Assembly (NCBI GenBank): GCA_020466095.1
Contig: CM035806.1
Span: 110,046,139 to 110,110,138, forward strand
From: Chlorops oryzae
Taxonomy: Eukaryota > Arthropoda > Insecta > Diptera > Chloropidae
Direction of reading: 5' to 3'
DNA length: 64,000 bases
Below the pieces are notes generated by a model. The model had not been told where the DNA came from, ran no database searches, and was given only the letters and a program-made list of their open reading frames with translations. Made by a program: the position numbers and the translations under genes. Below, in pieces: positions 52,201 to 63,284 of the stretch; the stretch's first letter is position 1, and each line of letters opens with the position of its first letter.

Positions 52201-52839
52201 AAATTACATACGAGTCCATATCACCCGCAAGCAAACGGGGCCCTCGAACGCAGTCATCGACCCCTTGCGCAATATCTAAGAAGTTTCGTTAACGAAGATG
52301 CATCAAATTGAGATACCTGGCTCTGTCATGCAATGCATGTACACAATAATACAGTACACACGTCCACTAAGCAGACACCCACGAAGATTCTTTTTGGATT
52401 TGATATCGACATTCCTGTTAACTTAAAAAAGAAGTCCGCACCGCTATAAAATTTCGACGATTACGACAAGGTCATGAAATTCCAAATACAGCGATCTCAT
52501 GCATTAGTACAATAACACTTAACAAAAGCGAAAGAACGCTCAAAACGATATTACAATAAAGGTGCCAGAATTAGTACATTCCAACCAGGAGACAAAGTAC
52601 TTTTAAAAAACGAGTCACGTACGAATAAATTTTCTCCAATTTGGGAGGGTCCCTACACAATTATAGCAAATGAAGGACCAGTTAATGTGAAACTATCTAT
52701 TAAAGGAAAAGAAAAAGTTTTTCATAAAAATTTAATTAAACGTTTTCGAGTCAGGAAATAAGCAGTCTTAAGATATTTTACCAAATTCTAGCATAAGAAA
52801 GTTTTACGGTAGAAAAGTTTACTAAACCAAAAATTTTAG

Positions 52840-52853
52840 TTTTCATTTTTAGG
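52840..52853 (+). promoter_or_regulatory. splice acceptor-like site before env of element B
   Basis: 'agttttcatttttag' ends at 52852-52853, at the position equivalent to the env acceptor of element A. Joining to the 45308 leader ATG would be out of frame by one, consistent with decay. Confidence 0.5.
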
Positions 52854-54273
52854 TTTTTCTTGCCTACTGACCCTTTCGTCAGCCTACCAACATCTTTTCA
52901 TAGAAAGACTTGAAGGAACATCAGGCTTCACAGAAATAAATATGGGTACGGAGGAAGTTGTTTCCGGATTTGATTACATCCTGCACAAGGTTGACCCCAA
53001 TGAGATAAAAAATGTCCTCGAAACATTTTTGGAAGCAGAGAAGGCATTAAATAATTCAATTTACGATGGACTCATTGCAGCACAAGCTGAAGCTGTTAAT
53101 GCAATCTTACATACGCTCATACCTAAAAGAACAAAAAGAGGACTTTTCGGCGGTACCGGTACGGGAATGAAATGGATTTTTGGGACCACGGACGCAAACG
53201 ACAAACAGACAGTTCACAATCATTGGTAAAAACAACCACGAGCTTATAGAGAGATCTAATAAGCAAATCCACCTAAACAATAACTTTAGAGAGTCGATAC
53301 ATAAAATAAGGACTCTAGTTGAGAATGATCAAAACCACATTAAGAAACTCTACGAGAATTACGCCAACCTTACCAATGAGCTAGTCCAAGATGAAGTAGC
53401 GATAACACTTCTCTTCAAGATACAGCTTTTGAAAAATCAGGCCGAATTAGTGCAACAAAACATAGCTGCAGCCAGTACGGGCATACTTCAACCAGGCATA
53501 TTGTCAACTGAGGAAATCGCTAAATTTAACATTGGATTGGAAAAACTGAAAGGTATTTCACTGGGCGTGGCAACATTCAACGAAGAGAATATCTTATTTA
53601 TTATCAAAGTTCCGTCTGAAAACATATCTCTAACCAAGACATTAATTTTCCCGACGCCAAACCACAATCACATGCAGATAAAAGCAGATTTAGAGACAAT
53701 CGTAGAGTTGAACAACTTTACTTTTACTTTCGAGACTGGAAAATCAGTTTTTGAATTGAAACGAAGCCGACACTGCGTGATAACGGGCGAATGCGTTTTA
53801 GTCCGAAATGACAAACAAGAAATTCTAGAGCTCGAGGATAATATTATTATTTTAGTTAATGGAAATCAGTCAGCGCTGAATAGTACCTGCGATTCAAGAC
53901 GGTTGGTTTTGACGGGGAACCTATTCATATCATTCAAAAATTGCACGATCCAACTACGCAATTTGAAATTTCCTTCACGTGTCATTAACTATAAACAAAT
54001 TTTCGTTGTACCTTAAGGCCGTGATCCACTGCTAACTACGGGTATACCAGATTTCCAGGATTTAGTACTAAATCAGGATACAGTCGCAAACGAGATCTAG
54101 GAATTGAAATTCCATCGAAACATACAAAGTCTGACAGGGATTATTGTCACAGTGCTCACTCTGAGCGTCCTCCTAACGACATGGTGTTGCGTCAAACGAG
54201 TGCAGACACAAACAAAGGAGAAGAAACAAGGACAGGAACCAGAAATACAGGATATAATTTTAGCTAATTACTA
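52853..54273 (+). pseudogene. env: Env of element B, frameshifted
   Basis: F-like envelope with a furin-type site RTKR followed by GLFGGTGTGMKWIFG, long helical regions, a Cys-containing ectodomain, and a membrane span near 54130-54185 (LTGIIVTVLTLSVLLTTW). Lesions are a frameshift near 53222 and in-frame stops at 54014-54016 and 54098-54100. Confidence 0.85.
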
Positions 54274-54275
54274 AT

Positions 54276-54755
54276 TTATTATATATCAACATTAATAATA
54301 ATACCCATTGGAGACAAGAATTTACAACATTCAGCCTCGCGCCTGTCGCCAAGTGGTGTATATCCTACGCACTTTGTTTGATGCGTTTAATGGTAGTGAT
54401 GTTTCTGATCTGTTAATGTCTACAGTTTAATCTTTGACACATAATTGTCGTACACTAACACTCAGCATATTTTAAAAGGGGGAAGGGAAAAGCTAAATTA
54501 ATTGAACGTTCTTTCCAGAAGTTGCCGAACGAATTACGAAAATTTTTAATAATAAAGAACTAAAGGGCATTTTCAGCAACTCAAGCATTTTCGGCCCAAC
54601 TGTAAAATTTTAACCTACTGAAAAGAATAATTCAGCACTTCTGAAAAACACGATAACTCGGTTATGGCAACATTAACAAATTAACTACAAACTTTTTATT
54701 CAAACCAACAGAAATGAAACTAAACCCACTTGGCCAATGTATAAACAAAAAAAAA

Positions 54756-54791
<36 letters not shown>

Positions 54792-55129
54792 TTTATCGCC
54801 CTTAAGTAAAATAATTTTTAAGAAAATATTTCATGGAAAATTGTATTCGGTTAAGAAATTAAGGAATAATCGGTTTTTAATTTAGAAAATAATATTTGTA
54901 CGTCAGCTATAAGAATGTAATATTTACTCTTTAAGTCGCATGGACATCAACGGAAACTCAACGCAGAATTTAAAACACCGACCCTAGAACGTCACATCAA
55001 CTTGCAACGAAATCTACATACCCATAAAGGAAGCTGACCTGCCGCACTCACGATCAACGGAAAATAAACAGCGAAATTGTAAACACCAATTCTATAAGGT
55101 CATCATGTCTCTCCCGCGACATTCTCTTA
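54276..55129 (+). other. 3' untranslated region of element B
   Basis: No protease ORF equivalent to that of element A is present. Contains a (TA)n run at about 54758-54792 and otherwise AT-rich sequence. Confidence 0.6.
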
Positions 55130-55142
55130 GAAAAGGGAGGGA
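55130..55142 (+). promoter_or_regulatory. polypurine tract of element B
   Basis: GAAAAGGGAGGGA directly before the 3' LTR; nearly the same as in element A. Confidence 0.8.
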
Positions 55143-55640
55143 TGTTGTGAGGAAATTGCAAGCAATGAGAAGAACAAGAAGGAAATCACATCATAAACAT
55201 AGATTGAGCAATATCAATAAATCGAAGTAAGCGAAGCAGAGCTTAAGCAATCGAAGCGAAAACGCAAGCTGGCGTTTTGACACATATTGCATTGGCACGC
55301 TAGCCACAGCGCAGCACACGTGACCAAATACCCAAATATGCTGAGTTGGATATGTGTCACCAGAAACACAGCAGAAAATTAGTGACCTACGACACTTTTA
55401 TGGTAGCAGCGATCAGTGAGGGCAGAGGCAGCGTTTTCACTATAAAAGATGTTGATCCACCAATGTTCTGGGAGTCAACGGTAGTCTACAGTCTGGAATC
55501 GTCGCTTCAGTCAGTCATCGTTAAACTAAATAAAGTTAGAATAATGTATAATTGAATAACTAGTCAAAGCGTAGAACCCTTTTTCCTTTTAAATAATTTG
55601 CTTGATTGAATATTAAATTACAAATTACAAAATTTCAACA
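55143..55640 (+). repeat. 3' LTR of element B (about 498 bp)
   Basis: Starts TGTTGTGAGGAAATTGC and ends ATTTCAACA, with a TATA box in 'cactataaaagatg' at about 55439. The first 9 bp equal the element A LTR start. A related LTR lies at 28683. Confidence 0.85.
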
Positions 55641-55651
55641 GCAGAATATAA

Positions 55652-55706
55652 TGGCACGGGTACAGTTGGTCACTAGTACCTGGTGGCGAGGACATTAACT
55701 GCAGGG
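55652..55706. mobile_element. isolated end of the CCCTGCAG-terminus element
   Basis: 'ggcacgggtacagttggtca' followed by 'aactgcaggg' matches the right end of 38685-39407. The rest of the element is absent. Confidence 0.6.
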
Positions 55707-56790
55707 CAACTTCTAATTTCTCATATACGCATGAAGCCCAAATTGAAATTTTCAAATTTTTGGTTTCTAGCATGAACAGATTCATACACAAATACATACA
55801 TATGTATTGAAGAGCTGCGCAAATGCATTTGCTTCTTTGATAGCACCAAGTACTTTAAAAAACGCACATCACTTGAAGAAACATACAGCAAAGAGATAGA
55901 GAAAAAGAACTACTTGCTGCTCAGCGCGCAAGCAATGTTTTAACTCTCTCCCTCTCGAATCAAGTAGCATACCCCACTTACTCTCATCGACTCTTGTTTT
56001 CATACGATGCTATACCGGCAAATGCCAAAATAACTGTATGGTTCTAGCTTGTGTTCCAAGTATTTACGTGCGCCGCTTATTGTGTGCTGTTTATAGCGAA
56101 CGAGTTTTAGATTTTTAGAATTTTAGATTTTTTCATGCTCCAAGAAGCAAACATAAGATTTTAATAGTAAAATTTTCCGCTGATAACGAAAATGGCAAAA
56201 AAAACTTCTATCGGACAGTTTTTCCGTTATTTCAAAAAAACCGTTTTAAAAAAATTTTTTTTTTTCATATCTTTGGTTCGTCGACATTTTTGCTGTCGAC
56301 TAGTGTTACTTAAGTACTCCAAATACATACTTGCTTACTTGAACTCCTCTTGCAAGTTTTGCTTTCAACGCGTTTTTCGTTTACACACACTACCAAATAT
56401 TTGTGCTCACCGCAACGCTATCCCCAAATAACTGTGAGAGAGCAAATGTAATTGCGCTCCACGAAAATGTTTTGTATGGTGATCCAAATGCATTTGCGCA
56501 GCCCTTTAATATGTATAACGTCGCCACAGATTTCTTTCGCTGGGAGCTAGAGCTCAGTATCGCTAGCGTCCAATTTTTTGTTCAACGTCAGACCTTTATA
56601 CATATTATTTAATTAGTGTTCAAACATAATTTCTGGTATGATTAAGCCCACCAGACGTACTGATTTTATCAGTACCGTACTGATTTTCGGCTCATTGTAC
56701 TGATTGGAAGTCGGTTCTGATTTAGTACTGCTTTCGTTCTGATTCTTCAACTTTTCTCAAATTAAGTTGTCTGCAATAAAAACAGACACA
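55707..56790. other. about 1.1 kb with nothing recognised
   Basis: Moderately AT-rich with short open frames (for example 56192-56431) that show no domain or codon signature. 'gtactgattttatcagtacc' and neighbouring 'gtactgatt' words at 56657-56715 form small dyads. It may be old intergenic DNA. Confidence 0.4.
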
Positions 56791-56794
56791 AAAT

Positions 56795-57644
56795 GTTTTT
56801 GTGCAGCCTACCGGATCAATTAGAGAGCTTTTGGTTGCAATCGGGAGCAGAGACGACTAACATTAGCTTGAAAAACTCAAAATCAAAGTACTCGAAGAAG
56901 AACAAAGAAGAGGTGACAAAAATGACTCAACCAGTCAGAAGGTTCTGCGATGAAAAATAAAAATGAGAAAGGCAATAAAAAGCAGCAGCATTCACAACAA
57001 CAGCAACAATCAAATGACGGCGAGGGACAGTATAGCAAGAAGAAGTATTATGCATGCCGAAAGAGAGGTCACATCCGATCTGAGTGCAAAAAAATGAAAG
57101 ATTAGTCAGCAGCAGTCGTTTCGAGCGTGGTAGATTTGCATCAAGAAACAAAAAATGTAGAACAAACGAAGGTATGGGTTTTGGACAGCGGAGCTTCGTC
57201 TCATATGTGCCCGTATGAGTGGTTTTTTAGTGAGCTTAAAGAACATTCACAAAAAGTATACCTGGCTTCGGGGAAAGAAGTAAAAGCGACGAGAATTGGT
57301 TCAATAAAATTAAAATCAAGTAACACAGACATAATTTTAAATAACGTGCTTTACATACCTGAATTACAAACAAACATTTTATCATTGAGTAAAGTTATAA
57401 AAAACGGGAATAAAGTGTATTTCGACGAATTAAAAACCGAAGTAAAAACAAAAGACAATAAAACAATTTTCGTTGCCAACGTATATAACGGCGTTTTTTA
57501 TACGCATTAAGAAAAAACAACCAGCGAAGAACGGGTAATGGCAATTAAAAAAGTGAAGTATATCAGTGGCACCAGAGGTTCGGTCATTTTAATTACACAG
57601 ATTTGGTGACATTATCAAAAAATGGTATGGTGCGTGGCCTTGAT
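56795..57644 (+). pseudogene. Ty1/copia gag-pol fragment
   Basis: A Gag zinc knuckle, CRKRGHIRSEC, at about 57057-57090 is followed after a stop by a copia protease frame: WVLDSGASSHMCPYEWFF, then 'ILSLSKVIKNGN'. After a TAA at 57508 an integrase zinc-finger piece, 'RFGHFNYTDLVTLSKNG', is legible in another frame. It breaks off exactly where a hAT terminus starts (57645). Confidence 0.82.
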
Positions 57645-58199
57645 CAGGGCTGTAAATGAATAAATCATTTGTAGATTGATTCCAGAATCAATCACAGCTT
57701 GATTTAAACCAAAAGATTCAATTCATTTTAGTCTAAATTCATCAAAATTTAAATCTGTTTGAAATCATTGATGATTGCTGTAAAGTGAATTATAATTCAT
57801 TTTGGGGAAAATCATTTTGATTTATATTTTAATTTCAATCATTTGATTTAAATCAAAAAAATTTAAATCATTCTAAATTTAAATCACTCATAAATATTTT
57901 ATAATGGGTGTATAAGACGAAAGCATTATGATATATTTTTGACAGTAAAGTCACCGTATAAAATGTTTATAGAACGTTTTATTTTTTTTTATGAATAAAG
58001 GGGTAATAAATTGAATCACAAATTTAAATGAGGCCGCGAGAGCAGAAGTAGCTTAACCCCAAAAGTGTACTATCGAGATAAACGAAATTTTGAATTTTCA
58101 TAAATTTTAAACCGATAAATGGTCAAATCAGAAATGATTTCTAATTTTTTTATATTACATTTTAAAAACCAAGGAAATAAAAAATTGTGACGAGAACTA

Positions 58200-59690
58200 A
58201 ATGAATGTTTGTCGTTAACCCATCTCGTTGACTTTTAAAAGCAGCAGCTTTTCTAAATTCTCGTCAGTTAAACAACCTCGCCTGGGTGTATTTAAGAATG
58301 CTGCATGGGAAAAAAGTTTTTCTACCGCAGCTGCAGATGGCAGCGGACAATTGAATTTAAGAAAAGATTTCTTTATGCATTTTTAGTTGTTAAGCATTTT
58401 GAAGCTTTTTGAATTGTCAGCAACGTACGCATTGGTTGCCATTGGAGAGAACCAGTTTCTGACTGCTTCTCTGGAGTTTCTAAAACAAAAATTTATCAAA
58501 ATCATCTATATTATGGATTAAAAACTTTCAACAACCTGCAATATCAAACAAGAAATATTTTAGTTCCTTAGATTCATCAGGATGATCAAGCTCTTCGGTC
58601 ACCTCATTCTTAAAAAAGTCTGCGAGCACTGTCTTAGCCATTTCCATAGCTTCGAATTCTTTACAGCTATCAAAGGCTGGATTGATAGCCTTAATCCAAT
58701 TCAATTTAACGGAAGGACAGAGAAGGAAAGCCACAACAGCCAATTCAGACCCCTTTTTATACCCGACACACTCTGTGTCGAGGGTATGTTGCGTTTGTGT
58801 GGTTGTGTGTTACACCCAGAACCAGTCGAGATAGACCATACAAAATTTATATAGAAATGCTCAGCGTCACCAGGAGATTCGATTTAGACATGTCCGTCCG
58901 TCTGTCTGTCTGTATACAGTTATCTTATCGAAGGAGTTGCGCTATCATGACAAAATTTGGTATGCGTGCTCACGGGGACATGAGTAAGAACAAGATCGAG
59001 AATGGTCCCAATCGGATTTTTAGGGGTACCTCCAGTACTAGGGTCTGTTACGAAAATCAAAAAACTGCTCTAAGATCGAAGTTTTTTAATATATCTTAAA
59101 GAAATTTGATATTTGATCATATTTAAAGGCCAGTAAAATGATTTTCAAAAATTTGAAAAGTGGGAGTGGCAGAAGGGCGGTTTTCGAAAATTGTCTCCTT
59201 CACCCGAAATTCAAATGGGACTTGAACGAAATTTTGCACTTATGCTTCCTTTGTAGCCATAAACATCTTTACAAAAAAATTTCTTGATCAGTCCATTACA
59301 AAGGGTACCTCCAGTACTAGGGTCTGCCACACAAATCCCAAAACTGCCTCAAAATCGGACTTTTTCGAAATATTTTAGTGAAACTTATTTGAGCCTCCGA
59401 TTATAATTAAACAAAAATTGGGAAAGTGGGAGTGGCAAACGGGCAGTTTTCATAAAGAAATTGAAGAAAAGTCGGTATATGGGGCTCCTTATGGCCTTAA
59501 ATACGTCTTGGTATGAAAAGCTATTTCAACAGGTGTGTCTGTGTCGGGTATTCTATTGTCAGGCATGCCTGACTACAACACCCCTACTCTTTTAAATTTA
59601 CGTATGTGTAGAATCTCTTATCCACTGCCGATGTTATTCGATTTGCCATTCCAATAACATACTCGCTGGAACTTTTAAGTGTCATTACAC
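58200..59690 (-). pseudogene. hAT transposase remnants
   Basis: Minus-strand pieces are 'SSSEYVIGMANRITSAVDKR' (59660-59590), then, beyond the mini-me insert, 'FLLCPSVKLNWIKAINPAFD' (about 58743-58528). After a degraded stretch or intron comes 'KFNCPLPSAAAVEKLFSHAA' with 'LTDENLEKLLLLKVNEMG' (about 58370-58215), the dimerisation domain. No intact frame. Confidence 0.72.
58758..59589 (+). mobile_element. mini-me-like element, subfamily A, full length
   Basis: Complete copy of about 832 bp with both termini, core, short GTCY tract (58892-58912) and the right end 'ggcatgcctgactacaacac'. Inserted in the hAT transposase. Confidence 0.82.
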
Positions 59691-60062
59691 GAAATTTTAG
59701 TCTTTATTGTTGCCAACGTTGCACACTGGGCCGAATGTTCAATCTAGCACGCAAAAAGTCGAAAAATCAAATGTGGAAAAGGGCAAAATTTTCTTAACAC
59801 AGCTAAAGGGAATTGTCTAATGATTATAATTGTGCCAACAAATTTCCCATTATAACGAAACTTAGCCAGTTCTGATGTTCCGAATATCAAAATTTATTTC
59901 GCACTTGCTTGGGCAACAATTTATGTCACGTTTCCACAAAGGGATTATCTATTCGATTTAGAAATATTAATTGTAATTATAAGTCTGATTTTGATCTTAT
60001 TTTCTATAAACTTTCATTTCATTTCTACAGCGGCCAATTTGGGAGTAATTTATTGAGTTTTT
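59691..60062. other. possible LINE 5' region, nothing recognised
   Basis: AT-rich sequence directly upstream of the LINE ORF. No ORF1 is seen; the LINE may be a one-ORF type or 5'-truncated. Confidence 0.4.
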
Positions 60063-62885
60063 ATGTATGAGTCTTCTGCGAGTTTCGGCACTGATTGTTT
60101 AAGGAACATTTTGGAAATGGTAAGCAAAAAACACGAAGGCTTTCAAATCGCCTATTTCAATGCTCGCAGTTTCAATACTAATAAGCGTGACTATATGAGC
60201 TACGTATTTGAATCTATTAAAATAGATATAGCTTGCATTGCAGAAACATGGTTTAAAGAAGACTTTGATGACTCAGCCTATTGTCTAAATAATTATTAGC
60301 TAGTACGCAATGATCGGAAAAATGGATCAAGAGGGGGAGGGGTGGCTATGTATATAAAAAGTGAATATCAGTATAAAGTAATTTTTAAATCAGATGCCAG
60401 TGATTCAACTGAGTACCTGTTGGTTGAGATTTTTGACAAAAGCCAAAAGCTTTTGGTTGGGTGTGTGTATAATCCGACTAGATTATCGAATCTATCAAAT
60501 TTTTTCATAAAGCTTGATACCCTGGCTGCTCAATACATGCATATAATAATATGTGGCGATCTAAATATTGACTTATTGGTAAGCGATACTCAAAGCAGAA
60601 GCCTATGTGATGATATATCTGGTGCTGGAATGTGTGTTATTAATAAATTTCCCACGAGATATTTTTCGATGGACACACCTAGTCTTTTAGACATAGTGTG
60701 TGTTCCGGACCTAGCATATGTCAACCACTTTGAGCAACTATCGCTTCCTGGAATATCTGACCATGATTTGCTTTTTGTTTCCTATAATATTCGTTTCAAT
60801 AACCCCCATGAAAGTTATGGCACCACGTTAAGGGACTTAAATCGAGTTAATACTGAAGCTTTAGTTCAAGAAGCATCTGTTATACCGTGGAATGCCTGCT
60901 GGCTGTATCCTGATATTATCGAAAAAGTCGAGCATATAACATACCTTATAAACTATCTATATGATAAGTATGTTCCGTTGATACGCGTAAAGAAAAAGAA
61001 TGTGATGAAGCCCTGGTTTAATGCCGAAGTAATTAAAGCTATTAAGCTTCGTGGCAATATGTATAGATGTTGGAAGCGGAATAGAACTGAGCATAATTGG
61101 AATAAGTTTAGAGTTGCGAGAAATCGTGCAACAGAGGTCACTAAAGTAGCGAAAGCAACGTATTTTCAACACAAGTTAAATTGTAATCTACCAGCAAAAC
61201 AGTTGTGGAAAAACTTAAAGTCCATTGGTGTAGGTAGAGACCAAAATAATGAATGTGGCATTGATGCAGATGATATGAATAAATTTTTTATGTCAGTCAA
61301 CTCTGAGTCTGACGGCACATCTTTCCATATAAATGATAGTCAAGCATTCAATCATATCAATCGGTTCAATTTTCAAATGGCCAGTGAAAATGAAATTTTG
61401 AAGTGTTTATTCTCAATTAAGTCCAATGCTGTAGGTGAAGATAATATCAGCTTAAAATTTGTAAAAATCATAGCTTTGCACTTGATTGGAGCACTGACTC
61501 ACATTATTAACTTTTCGTTGACAGTCAGGATTTTTCCTACAAAGTGGAAAATTGCAAGAGTCGTCCCAGTAGCCAAAAAGAAAGGACCTATTGCTGCCGA
61601 AGATTTCCGCCCAATCAGCATACTTCCACTGTTTTCCAAGGTTTATGAAAAATTCCTATCCAATCAGATTGTCAACCATTTGCAAACTCATAAACTCCTT
61701 ACTGAGAACCAATCTGGTTTTCGAAAAGGTCATAGTTGTGCGACTGCAATGCTCAAAGTGTTAGATGAAACAAGGGATAAGTTTGATAAAGGAGAATTAA
61801 CCATTTTAGTTTTATTAGACTTCTCCAAGGCGTTTGATACTTTGAACTTTGATGTCCTTCTGCTTAAACTTGAAAAGTACTTTGGCTTTGATATGTTTGC
61901 AATTGACTTGATGAAAAGTTATTTGTGCCAGAGATTTCAGAGGGTTATCTCTAATGGCAAACTATCTAGATTGGAAAGAATTGTGTCTGGCGTACCGCAA
62001 GGATCTATTTTGGGACCTATTTTATTTACAATGTTTATAAACGATATCGTACTCTGTTGCAAGTATGTCTCCATCCATTTATATGCTGATGACGCTCAGG
62101 TATACTTATCGAGACCAATAGGTCTCTCGGAAGATCTTGCAGCTCGTCTCAATGAGGACCTCAGCAGTATAAACTCATGGGCACGTGAAAATAATCTAAA
62201 ATTGAATACAGACAAAACCCAGGCTCTGCCAATATCTCATACGTTGTATGAACTGAGTTCGCTTCCAACTATCAATATTAATGACGCAGTTGTAAAATAT
62301 GACGACTGTGTAACATCTCTAGGATTTAAAGTGAAGAGGAGTCTGACTTGTATCCAACACATCAATCATTCTGTAACTAAGATGTATAATATTATAAGAA
62401 AATTGTGGGCCTCGTCTAGCTTTATTCCGATTGAGACTAAATTAAAGCTGATCCAAATGCTTCTCACTCCAGTATTGCTATATAGTGGTCTCGTCTATGG
62501 TAATCTGGATGCCGCGTCCACTCAAAAACTTCGGTTGGTGATAAATAGTGCTGCACGGTTCACTTACTCAATTAAAAAATATGATCATATTTCTAACTAC
62601 GCGTACCCTATTCTTAACTGTGATATTTCAACATTTTACAAAAAAGTCAATGTCTTCTTTATGTATAAGCTTATAAACTCCCGCATGCCGGGATATCTCT
62701 ATTGTAAGTTAACTTTTGCTCGTTCACCGAGAACTCAAAACCTGGTTATCCCTATGCATCAATACCTTGCCACCTCTAGACTGTTCTTTGTTAGTGCCGT
62801 CAAACTGTGGAATAATTTACCGCCTGCAATAAGACAAATTCGAAATCTAAGACTCTTCAAATTGGCTATTACTAATTTCTATTGA
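60063..62885 (+). pseudogene. CR1/Jockey-group LINE ORF2 (endonuclease and reverse transcriptase), one stop
   Basis: A single frame of about 940 codons broken only by TAG at 60297-60299. The AP endonuclease has FNARSFNTNKRD, IAETWF, ICGDLNIDLL and SDHDLLF. The reverse transcriptase has 'FRPISILPLFSKVYEKFLSN', LLDFSKAFDT, SGVPQGSILGPILF and the catalytic YADD (LYADDAQVY). The C terminus 'AVKLWNNLPPAIRQIRNLRL' is typical of the CR1/L2/Jockey group. The stop lies in the endonuclease domain. The enzyme nicks the target and primes reverse transcription of the element RNA. Confidence 0.88.
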
Positions 62886-63090
62886 TTTTTTCTTCTTTTG
62901 CTTCTTCTTTCGCATTGATTCTACCCTGTTTCTTTTCTTGTCAGTCACTGCATTCATTACTCTTATTATATTTCTAGTATATAGTTATAATATTTTACTT
63001 GATATTATGAATATTGATGTACTACAAAAGGGTTTCCTTATTGTACAAATATTGAATTGAATTGAATAAATTGAAATTGAAATTGAATTA
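62886..63090 (+). mobile_element. LINE 3' UTR and (ATTGAA)n tail
   Basis: About 160 bp of 3' UTR end in ATTGA/TTGAA repeats (63048-63090), a short-repeat tail as in CR1/L2-type LINEs rather than a poly-A. Confidence 0.75.
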
Positions 63091-63284
63091 ACTATGGGGA
63101 TTAAAGTTAATCCGGATAGTTAATCCCTGTCGTTTCCACTTTCAGTATATAGATTGAATAATGATACAGCTGATTGGTATAGAATGAAGTGTCAAAACCG
63201 AAGAAATAAGTTCACAATTGGAAGAAGCGAAAATTATAAGCGCGATTAAAACTTATTAAAATAATAAAGAATAAATCAAGTGAA

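Larger units (their letters stand above)
47123..52761 (+). pseudogene. pol: Pol of element B, multiply disrupted and interrupted by LINE plus mariner
   Basis: The protease active site reads LVDSRADSSLIK (DTGA degraded to DSRA). The frame is cut at 47708 by the LINE insertion and resumes after 49814. RT, RNase H and integrase segments follow in pieces: FVYLDDVVVYG, 'FTDHKPLKGIAN', an HHCC finger (CKICQKN), 'FLDIVGPLPISSSG' and a GPY module. At least six stops or shifts occur (for example 50293, 50529, 51047, 51463, 51799). The integrase module ends at the stop at 52759-52761, directly after 'KNLIKRF'. Confidence 0.88.
45150..55640 (+). mobile_element. element B: decayed env-bearing Ty3/gypsy relative of element A, 5' LTR missing
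   Basis: Leader, gag, pol, env, polypurine tract and 3' LTR are all recognisable and homologous in order to element A, with many stops and frameshifts. A leader ATG directly followed by GTAAGT lies at 45308-45316, mirroring the env leader exon of element A. It is interrupted by a LINE fragment with a nested mariner (47709-49804). It has no phosphatase and no Ulp1-like ORF. The 5' boundary is not determined. Confidence 0.88.
57645..59690 (-). mobile_element. hAT element relic, CAGGGCTGTAAATGA terminus, split by a mini-me copy
   Basis: CAGGGCTGTAAATGA at 57645 is a hAT-type terminus abutting the copia fragment. Inside are AT-rich subterminal repeats ('aaatcattt' words, 57655-57890) and transposase remnants on the minus strand. 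The other terminus was not found, so the right limit (about 59690) is where coding similarity fades. Confidence 0.65.

Noticed and set aside
56192..56612. Possible small host gene
   Set aside because: Short frames rich in Lys and Phe from homopolymers, no domain, no consistent splice structure.
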